A DNA stretch of 24,354 nt from Marine Group II euryarchaeote MED-G33. GTDB taxonomy: Archaea; Thermoplasmatota; Poseidoniia; Poseidoniales; Thalassarchaeaceae. Below, one piece after another: positions 15,439-21,529 of the stretch. The stretch covers positions 1 through 24,354 of the forward strand of contig CATISE010000211.1 in assembly GCA_949538655.1 (NCBI GenBank), read 5' to 3'. How positions within the stretch are numbered: position 1 is the first letter of the stretch; each line of letters opens with the position of its first letter. Position numbers and translations under genes: made by a program. The notes under the pieces were generated by a model. That model made no database searches. It was not told the origin of the DNA and saw only the letters and a list, made by a program, of their open reading frames with translations.

Positions 15439-16839
15439 ATGGAGCACCAATTGCTTGAGGGTGTCTTCGATATTGTTCGGGAACATTACCGCGAACGGAT
15501 GAACCGAGATTTACCTGTACGTAAATCAAGAACGCCTGCGGAACTTGCAGAGATTTTGAAAGTCTCTGTGGATGATGCTGGCGTCGATACCGACGAATTG
15601 ATTTCAATGATTGACACCTATATTTCTGAATGCGTACGGACACAGCATCCACATTTCCTCCAACCCTTATGGGGGGGGCTTTCGGAAGCGGGATTGGCGG
15701 GCGAGATTGCCACTGTTCTCTCAAATACGAGTATTTACACATGGGAAATCGCTCCTGCGGCAACATTGATTGAAATGGAAATGATTGCGGCGTTAGGACG
15801 ATTTGCCGGTTGGAATCAGACGGATGGGACATTCACATCTGGCGGGTCAAATTCGAATATGCTCGCTCTGTTACTCGCCCGTGATCGATTTTTCCCCAAT
15901 GCGACGAGTGAGGGTGTTGATGGAAGTAAATTGGCAGTTTTTGTTTCCGCTGAATCGCATTATTCACTCCTGATGTCAGCACATGTTCTGGGCATAGGTA
16001 CACAAGGTGTCATCAAAATTGAGACGGATGGAAAGGGGTGTATGAAACCCGATGTGTTAAGGATGGAAATCGCAAATGCGAGGGGGGCTGGCCGAACACC
16101 AATATGTGTTGTCGCCACAACAGGAACAACGGTTAGAGGGGCCTTTGACTCGATTGAACAACTTGCTGATGTTTGTGATGATGAGGAGCTTTGGCTTCAC
16201 GTTGATGCTGCTCTCGGTGCCCCATGTTTGTTTTCTCCGAAATACAAACATTTGATGCGCGGAATTGAGCGAGCGGATAGCCTCACCTGGGACCCACACA
16301 AATTGATGGGGGTTCCGCTAACATGCTCAGCACTGTTAACGCCTCATTTAGGTGCTTTGACCAAAACTTGTTCATACATCAAATCAGCGCATTACCTCTT
16401 CCACGAGCCTGGAGAAGAATACGATTTGGGCCGGAAGAGTCTGCAGTGTGGCCGTCGTGTAGACGCACTAAAACTGTGGATTGAATGGAAATCTTGTGGA
16501 ACGGATGGATGGAGAAATCGTGTTGACCATTATGTTGAACTTGCCATTGAATTGGAGAATCTTGTCGAGGAGCATCCTGATTTAGAATTGGTTTGTGAAC
16601 GGGCATTTACGAATATATGCTTGAGATATACGGGGCAAATGTCAGACGTGGATGATATCAATTTGTTCAATCGTAAATTGCGTCAACAAATGATGCAGCG
16701 TGGAAACTTCATGGTGAGTTTGGCGAACATTGGAAGTAAGGTTGTGTTGCGGCCAGTCATTTGCAATCCAGCAATCGATTCTGAAAGTCTAAGGGGCTTT
16801 GTCAATGAAATCGTTGATGTCGCTTCAACGATTGATTAA
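15439..16839 (+). CDS. PLP-dependent group II decarboxylase, animal GAD/CSAD-like (glutamate, cysteine sulfinate or aspartate)
   Basis: The 466-residue enzyme decarboxylates an acidic amino acid to an amine (GABA, hypotaurine or beta-alanine). It closely follows the glutamate decarboxylase 65 / cysteine-sulfinate decarboxylase pattern: EIAP (103-106), SGGSNSNM (134-141), ESHYS with PLP-stacking His 174, HVDAA (Asp 256), and SLTWDPHKLMGVPL with Schiff-base Lys 288, then TCSALL and CGRRVDALKLWIEWK. This resembles the animal enzymes more than bacterial GadB or archaeal MfnA. No Shine-Dalgarno site is evident; TTATTGATAA about 30 bp upstream fits a leaderless transcript. The substrate cannot be decided here: the sequence reads HFLQPLWGG where the animal enzymes have an RFFNQL-type motif in the active-site entrance. 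Its stop overlaps that of the convergent rlmH-like gene by 4 bp. Confidence 0.88.
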   Translation: MEHQLLEGVFDIVREHYRERMNRDLPVRKSRTPAELAEILKVSVDDAGVDTDELISMIDTYISECVRTQHPHFLQPLWGGLSEAGLAGEIATVLSNTSIYTWEIAPAATLIEMEMIAALGRFAGWNQTDGTFTSGGSNSNMLALLLARDRFFPNATSEGVDGSKLAVFVSAESHYSLLMSAHVLGIGTQGVIKIETDGKGCMKPDVLRMEIANARGAGRTPICVVATTGTTVRGAFDSIEQLADVCDDEELWLHVDAALGAPCLFSPKYKHLMRGIERADSLTWDPHKLMGVPLTCSALLTPHLGALTKTCSYIKSAHYLFHEPGEEYDLGRKSLQCGRRVDALKLWIEWKSCGTDGWRNRVDHYVELAIELENLVEEHPDLELVCERAFTNICLRYTGQMSDVDDINLFNRKLRQQMMQRGNFMVSLANIGSKVVLRPVICNPAIDSESLRGFVNEIVDVASTID

Positions 16840-17273
16840 TCCCGATGGTATGGGGAACCACGCTCAATTTCACTGGCACGGTATAATTGCTCTAGCAAGA
16901 CCACTGCGGCCATTTCATAAGTCATCGTTAGTAGACCCAATGATATTGTGGCATGCTTAGAAATAACCGCCGATTCGAACCCATCGACCGGCCCGATTGC
17001 CAAGTGAGTGGTGGAGTCGGAGAGGCGCCATCGTTTCCAATTTTTCAGCATCCATTCAGTGGTTCCACCCTCACCGCCCTCATCGAGCAAGATGAGGTTC
17101 CCATTGGTAGAAGCGGATTCAATCTTAGAGATGTACGCATCATGATCTAACCGATCAGGGTGTGCAATCAATGTCACACCGCGGCCCTCTAAACGCTCTG
17201 CATACTTGTTGATGAGGTGGGAATATCCTTTCTCCCGCGCCTTTCCATGGGTATGGACAACGATGCGGGCCAT
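16836..17273 (-). CDS. rlmH: RlmH-like SPOUT rRNA methyltransferase
   Basis: The 145-residue protein has the usual RlmH/YbeA length (about 155). RlmH methylates pseudouridine 1915 in helix 69 of 23S rRNA using S-adenosylmethionine. The trefoil-knot C-terminal half is recognisable: LILLDEGGEGG, AIGPVDGF (92-99) corresponding to the usual IGGPDG, ISLGLLTMTYEMAAVVLLEQLYRA, and the terminal PYHRD (family PYHK/R). The start ATG 17273 is preceded by GGGGACC; an upstream extension to 17462 has no family similarity and overlaps the divergent gene. RlmH is common in bacteria and patchy in archaea, so the target position in an archaeal ribosome is inferred. Confidence 0.82.
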   Translation of the reverse strand: MARIVVHTHGKAREKGYSHLINKYAERLEGRGVTLIAHPDRLDHDAYISKIESASTNGNLILLDEGGEGGTTEWMLKNWKRWRLSDSTTHLAIGPVDGFESAVISKHATISLGLLTMTYEMAAVVLLEQLYRASEIERGSPYHRD

Positions 17274-17340
17274 GATGGTCCCCGAACGCCGCACATCTTG
17301 ATGATTAGGGCGAAGGCTCAAGGAGGGGGGTGGCTGAAGG

Positions 17341-17691
17341 ATGACCATGGGTTGGTGGCCATTCAAACGGCGGAAGAAGTCGTTTAATGATAATCCGCAC
17401 ATCAAAGGTACGCGCGTTTGGCTCACTGAATTACGCGAAATGTGTGAAAGAAATTTTGACAATCACGTAGAAGGGCATCGACGAATAACTCAATTGCAAA
17501 TCGAATGGAAAGATGCCAATAGAGATGCTGAAATCGATGATGAACTACTTCAGGGATTAGAACGTCGTGCTTATCGACTTTTGAGAGCGGATTCAAGCGA
17601 CTGGTTGGCGTGGCTGGACAATGAAGAATTCTGGCAACCTGGTTGGCGGGGTGATGATGGTGAACCCAGCGGCGAGACGGGAATGAATTGA
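17341..17691 (+). CDS. Small hydrophilic hypothetical protein
   Basis: The 116-residue protein begins MTMGWWPFKRRKKS, an amphipathic basic/aromatic start that might touch a membrane, followed by a charged, probably helical body (about 25-85) and an acidic Gly-rich end. AGGAGG lies 14 nt and GAAGG directly before ATG 17341; ATG 17347 is an alternative. It is 26 bp ahead of a membrane protein on the same strand, so the two may be co-transcribed. I do not recognise the family. Confidence 0.65.
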   Translation: MTMGWWPFKRRKKSFNDNPHIKGTRVWLTELREMCERNFDNHVEGHRRITQLQIEWKDANRDAEIDDELLQGLERRAYRLLRADSSDWLAWLDNEEFWQPGWRGDDGEPSGETGMN

Positions 17692-17716
17692 ATACCGAAA
17701 CCTCCGCCCTACAATC

Positions 17717-18430
17717 ATGTGGACTTGGATTGCCTTTCTCGGGGGTACGTCCGCACTCTTACTTTGGATGAGTTATGCTCAGCCATTTCCTGAAATTAGT
17801 GGTAGATGGGCTTGGATTATGCTTAGCCTTACGGGACTTTTGGCGATGGGAATGAGTTCGCCACGAGAAACAAATCCCGATTTACCACTCATCATCTCGG
17901 GAATATTGGGGGGGCTCGGTGTAATGATTGGGGCCTGGTTAGACCGCCGTAATCGTGATGTCATTTTGGCCCCATTCGCTGGGATGTGGTTTGTAGCCGC
18001 GGCCATTACTGCTTTGGCAGATGGGTGGTCCTCATACGACACTACAGAGCAATGGGTTGGATTCATTTTGGCAACGACTGTGATCGGGCTCGAAGTATTT
18101 CTCTTTTGGAAAGGACTCATCATTGGAATCCCCGGAGTTTCGTGGTCACAAGCTGCCCTTAGACAACTCGATCGGGGTCTCATTGATGGAGACAGGGGGG
18201 CAATTTCAATGTTTGAAAAATCATGGAGTGTAGACGACTCATGGCTTGATGCAATGAGTCATGCAGCTTTGGTTCGTATACATGATTTCCGAGGGGACTC
18301 TGCTGCTTCAGCAAAACACTCTGAAATGCTGGAAAGACTGGGTGGAATCGATATTGTCGATGCTTCATGGCTTACCAAAATTGATTCCTGTCTAAAACGA
18401 CTCAATCCGCCGATTACAGAGTCCGAATAA
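17717..18430 (+). CDS. Membrane protein with five predicted helices and a soluble C-terminal helical domain
   Basis: The product has 237 residues. Hydrophobic segments lie at about 3-21, 31-47, 57-74, 83-101 and 112-131. A C-terminal region (about 145-237) then reads like a short helical repeat (ISMFEKSWSVDDSWLDAMSH and following), possibly TPR-like. It follows the small hypothetical gene by 25 bp and has no evident Shine-Dalgarno site; GAATTGAATA about 27 bp upstream could be a TATA box for a leaderless mRNA. No family recognised and no catalytic motif seen. Transport is not supported, because no conserved charged residues were seen within the helices. Confidence 0.72.
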   Translation: MWTWIAFLGGTSALLLWMSYAQPFPEISGRWAWIMLSLTGLLAMGMSSPRETNPDLPLIISGILGGLGVMIGAWLDRRNRDVILAPFAGMWFVAAAITALADGWSSYDTTEQWVGFILATTVIGLEVFLFWKGLIIGIPGVSWSQAALRQLDRGLIDGDRGAISMFEKSWSVDDSWLDAMSHAALVRIHDFRGDSAASAKHSEMLERLGGIDIVDASWLTKIDSCLKRLNPPITESE

Positions 18431-18510
18431 CCCCTCAAAAGTGCGGGGCATTTGGGGGTGCTCTAGTGTATGTTAAATATCCCGGATGACAATTTATTCA
18501 TGGTGATAGG

Positions 18511-18777
18511 TTGACTAAGGGGCATTGGGAAGTCCTCGGTATACGGTTGGGTTGGATTGCTGTAGTAATCTGGTTTAGCGCCAATTTACTGTCCCAAGCA
18601 ATCTACATTGGATTCAATGGTGTACCCTATGATGCCAATGCAATTCTTTCAAGTCTTGGTTACTGGTATTGGATCTGTATCTTGGTTGAACTGGTGATTT
18701 GGGGGACTTTGGGATTCTTGGTTCTTCGAAAAATACGAATCAAAACGAAAGATGATCGAGTTCTCGAGAGTGTTTGA
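18511..18777 (+). CDS. Small two-helix membrane protein
   Basis: The 88-residue product starts at TTG 18511 and contains two hydrophobic segments (about 10-33 and 50-73), with a basic end (RKIRIKTK) that should remain in the cytoplasm. TTAAATAT at 18472-18479 lies at a suitable distance for a promoter with a very short leader. An 80-bp gap separates it from the 5-TM gene, and 41 bp separate it from the adenosyltransferase gene. Function is unknown; coding is supported by hydrophobic periodicity and absence of competing frames. Confidence 0.6.
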   Translation: MTKGHWEVLGIRLGWIAVVIWFSANLLSQAIYIGFNGVPYDANAILSSLGYWYWICILVELVIWGTLGFLVLRKIRIKTKDDRVLESV

Positions 18778-18818
18778 TGTAGCGAAAGACCCTTGTTCAG
18801 GAGCCACTCCGTCCAAGC

Positions 18819-19457
18819 ATGGTCCGCATCACAAAGGTTCACACCGGCGGTGGAGATACTGGTGAAACTTCTCTAGCCTCTGGGGAGCGAGTTTCGAAAA
18901 GTAACCCGCGTGTTGATTTCTATGGAACAATCGATGAACTCAATTCAGTCATTGGGATGGTTCGAGCCGAATTGGGGCGTGTTGATACACACCACCAAGA
19001 TGGTGGGGCCAGAGCAACGGTACGGAAAGTGAAAAATGCGGTGGAAGGAAAAATTTCTCTCATCCAGCAAGAACTGTTTGATGTTGGTGGGGAGGCCTCT
19101 TTCACGCCCGATCAAGTACCGGAACTCATGACATTAATTGACCAAGAACAAGCTGACCGACTCTGTTCGGAAATGGATGCATGGACCGATGAATTGACAC
19201 CATTGGAATCATTCATCCTACCATCTGGCTCACCATTGGTTGCCACGATGCATCTCGCCCGAACCATCACGCGGCGTGCTGAGAGGGTGGCCCTGAAGTT
19301 GCGTGAATTGGAAGGGGAAAATGCGGTTCGCGATGTGGTTATTTCTTATCTTAATCGTCTTTCAGATTGGTTTTTCGTATTGACTCGATGGGTGACTTTG
19401 GTTCTAGGGGATGATGAAACCCTATGGGTGCCATTGGGCAAGAGAAATCTGGACTAG
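18819..19457 (+). CDS. Cob(I)alamin adenosyltransferase, PduO type
   Basis: The 212-residue enzyme transfers the adenosyl group of ATP to cob(I)alamin, making adenosylcobalamin. Family motifs are in order: an N-terminal ATP loop KVHTGGGDTGETSL (6-19), YGTIDELNSVIG (35-46), FILPSG (132-137), HLARTITRRAER (145-156) and YLNRLSDWFFVLTR (177-190). Length fits the family (about 180-200), with a small insertion at about 55-70. The coenzyme would serve enzymes such as methylmalonyl-CoA mutase or ribonucleotide reductase encoded elsewhere. The gene ends in a 4-bp overlap with the convergent Nudix gene. The start ATG 18819 is fixed by the ATP loop, which begins within ten residues. Confidence 0.92.
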   Translation: MVRITKVHTGGGDTGETSLASGERVSKSNPRVDFYGTIDELNSVIGMVRAELGRVDTHHQDGGARATVRKVKNAVEGKISLIQQELFDVGGEASFTPDQVPELMTLIDQEQADRLCSEMDAWTDELTPLESFILPSGSPLVATMHLARTITRRAERVALKLRELEGENAVRDVVISYLNRLSDWFFVLTRWVTLVLGDDETLWVPLGKRNLD

Positions 19458-19906
19458 AGTTCGCGACCCAGCGCTCGTAATTGTGCGCGTGCCCCGCGCA
19501 ATACCTCTTTGCTCTGATCGAAATTCAACTGGTTCTCTGCGTCATCCCATTCAAGCCACATGTAGTTTCGATGTTCGTGGCTCAATGTGATTTCATACTC
19601 TTCGGTTTCGCCGATAAACCAGAATACTTCTTTCTCGACCTTCTTGCCCTTGCGAGAGAATGTGTAAAATGTTCTCATTCGCCAATCATCTAGCATACTG
19701 AGATTGGAAATGCCTGTTTCTTCTTCGAGTTCGCGCAATGCTGTGCGTTGATATGCCCCATCTGTCTCTTCGTAGTGTCCTTTGGGGAACCCCCAATGGC
19801 CTTGCGGATATTGGAGGAGGAGGACACTGCCAAAATTGACGAGGACCACTCCGCATGAGGTCTCCATGATGGTTGAATGGGTGAGGGCTACAAATTGCTT
19901 GCGCAT
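19454..19906 (-). CDS. Nudix hydrolase, Ap4A-hydrolase-like
   Basis: The 150-residue product probably hydrolyses diadenosine tetraphosphate or a related nucleotide. GHWGFPKGH (36-44) leads into a Nudix box whose end REL-EEETGI (58-66) matches the consensus REUXEEXGU. The box spans 24 residues (43-66) against the canonical 23, so there is one extra residue between the Gly and the RE pair, and Asp 49 stands near the usual first Glu. WLEWDDAENQLNF near the C-terminus is typical of the Ap4A group. ATG 19906 is used; ATG 19867 (METSCGVVL) is equally good by family alignment. Divergent from the DHH gene by 37 bp. Confidence 0.85.
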   Translation of the reverse strand: MRKQFVALTHSTIMETSCGVVLVNFGSVLLLQYPQGHWGFPKGHYEETDGAYQRTALRELEEETGISNLSMLDDWRMRTFYTFSRKGKKVEKEVFWFIGETEEYEITLSHEHRNYMWLEWDDAENQLNFDQSKEVLRGARAQLRALGREL

Positions 19907-19943
19907 GTTCAGTGTGTAGAGTCGCCAACGCTAAGAGCGAGGT

Positions 19944-20978
19944 TTGGTGACGAACAACGCTCGGAGGGGTTTGTTGGTCGACGTTTCAGACATGGATATT
20001 GATCGAATTGTAGCGGATGGTGACCTCGATGGTTTACTCTCTGCCGCAATCCTTCGGCGGGTTTGGGAACATGCCTCTGTTCGTTTCAGCCATCCTGCTG
20101 AAGTGAGAAGGGGAGGTGTCGATGATTGGATGTCTCGTAAAACCGCTGTTCTCGATTTGCCATTCCATCCCTTGTGTGGACTGCATATTGATCACCATTT
20201 GACGAATAAGCCGACACCTGAGGAAAAAGAGTTGGCGGCATTAGAGGGTTGTCACATCGTATGGGATGGCGCATTGAGTGCGGCTCGCGTCTGTTTCGAT
20301 ACATTTCAAGATACAACAAATCTAGACGATATAGGTACATGGATGGAGATGGTTGACAAGTTGGATGGTGGGAAGATTTCGAGAGAAGAATTCCTTTCAG
20401 ATCATCCCATTGTTTGGATTGGAAGGACGATTGATGCCACTGACGTGGTCTATTGCCAATCATTGCTACAACATATCATCGATGGAATCAGTCCTAGTGA
20501 ACTTGTCAAGATTCCAAGCGTGGCTGAGAAAATAGCTCACTCAAAGGATGAATTTAGGCGCCTACATTCCATGCTAGAAGAATGCTCGACTATCGTTGAT
20601 CGAATTGCCATTGTCCGTTTGGAGGACAAAGGAATTCGAACCAATGGTTATCTGGTCACTGCACACTTTGGTGACAAATGTGATGCCTGCATGATTGTTC
20701 ATGGATATCACGATCTCAAAGATGATGAAGAAAGGTGGCCGCTATCGACTTCGTTTTACACCAATTCATTTCTTCATGAAGATGGGGGATTGTTCGACTT
20801 GACACAATTGGCCACTGCATTCGACCCCGATGGTGGCGGGCATGCCAATGCCTGTGGGTGTAGGATTCAACCTCTCACGGAAGAGGGACAAAGAGAGGAT
20901 CGGGTTGTTGTATCTTCAGATATTGAGCGAAATATTGAGGCCTGGATGATCAAGTGGGCTGATCGGTCAAGACAATAA
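19944..20978 (+). CDS. DHH/DHHA1 family phosphoesterase
   Basis: The 344-residue protein is a metal-dependent phosphodiesterase/exonuclease-like enzyme. Motifs seen: ADGDLDG (Asp 25, 27, 29), AVLDLPF (Asp 71), HIDHH (81-85) and the C-terminal substrate-binding DPDGGGHANACGC (294-306). The size and layout fit short archaeal DHH proteins related to nanoRNase and RecJ/GAN, without RecJ's extra domains. Substrate (nanoRNA, cyclic dinucleotide, or DNA ends) cannot be decided. The frame opens with TTG 19944, directly followed by GTG; ATG 19992 (MDIDRIVADGD) is a strong alternative start since the catalytic motif follows within ten residues. Its end overlaps the convergent membrane gene by 12 bp. 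Confidence 0.87.
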   Translation: MVTNNARRGLLVDVSDMDIDRIVADGDLDGLLSAAILRRVWEHASVRFSHPAEVRRGGVDDWMSRKTAVLDLPFHPLCGLHIDHHLTNKPTPEEKELAALEGCHIVWDGALSAARVCFDTFQDTTNLDDIGTWMEMVDKLDGGKISREEFLSDHPIVWIGRTIDATDVVYCQSLLQHIIDGISPSELVKIPSVAEKIAHSKDEFRRLHSMLEECSTIVDRIAIVRLEDKGIRTNGYLVTAHFGDKCDACMIVHGYHDLKDDEERWPLSTSFYTNSFLHEDGGLFDLTQLATAFDPDGGGHANACGCRIQPLTEEGQREDRVVVSSDIERNIEAWMIKWADRSRQ

Positions 20979-21455
20979 TTGCATCAACCAAAGGAAACCA
21001 AGGAACGCATGCAAACCGATGAGAATCATGATCGCATCGGATGCCCGGCCGTGTCTCTTTTTTTCTGTCGCCCAAGGTTCCCCTGCGTTTCTCAAATCGC
21101 GAGTTTTTCTCCCTTTTCTCCAAAGGATGGTAATTAGAATCAATCCAATAATACCTCCTCCAGCATGCAACCCTCCCGCTCCACTTGGCATCAATGCACT
21201 TGGAAATGTGACGGCTTCTGTCCTAATCCGGTATAGGGAGTTGCCAAGGAAACCCCCGACGACAACAATCCATGCAAGTATGTACAACCGTTCCCCATCT
21301 GTTTCATGGGACTCGACGGCGGCTTTCCTTTCATCGCCCTTAAGCAGGAGGCTCCGTTGACGCCAACGATGCTGCCGTATCATCCAGCCAATCACCCCCA
21401 ATGCGAGTATGGGATGGAGGAGAATGATGACCAGATTGGTCGCGTCCATGCCCAT
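20967..21455 (-). CDS. Four-helix membrane protein with intramembrane histidines, possibly DUF4079/cytochrome b561-like
   Basis: The 162-residue product has hydrophobic segments at about 6-26, 57-76, 96-112 and 139-160. Histidines sit in or next to them: H14 (LLHPILALG), H97 (GLHAGGGI) and H149 (IGLHAFLG), with H50 and H135 just outside. This spacing recalls four-helix heme-binding families such as DUF4079 and b561, where His pairs hold heme. That assignment is a pattern guess, not a firm match. It is divergent from the large PIN gene, 74 bp apart. ATG 21455 is used; ATG 21449 is two codons in. Confidence 0.65.
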   Translation of the reverse strand: MGMDATNLVIILLHPILALGVIGWMIRQHRWRQRSLLLKGDERKAAVESHETDGERLYILAWIVVVGGFLGNSLYRIRTEAVTFPSALMPSGAGGLHAGGGIIGLILITILWRKGRKTRDLRNAGEPWATEKKRHGRASDAIMILIGLHAFLGFLWLMQLLS

Positions 21456-21502
21456 CCGAGAAGAGAGTCACACTTCAGCGATGCGTTCATAGTAGTGGTG
21501 CG

Positions 21503-21529
21503 ATGGCTGTAACTCCGCCGTAGGCGGAA
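21503..21529 (+). promoter_or_regulatory. Six-codon upstream ORF and hairpin before the PIN gene
   Basis: ATG 21503 opens a six-codon reading frame (MAVTPP) ended by TAG 21521-21523. It is in the same frame as the large gene, whose GTG follows two codons later. The hairpin TCCGCC-GTA-GGCGGA (21514-21519, 21523-21528) overlaps the TAG and ends 1 base before the GTG. It could limit initiation. Confidence 0.35.

Noticed and set aside
16836..17462. Longer 208-residue form of the RlmH-like protein
   Set aside because: The first 63 residues show no family similarity and cover the start of the divergent gene. The ATG at 17273 fits the family start.
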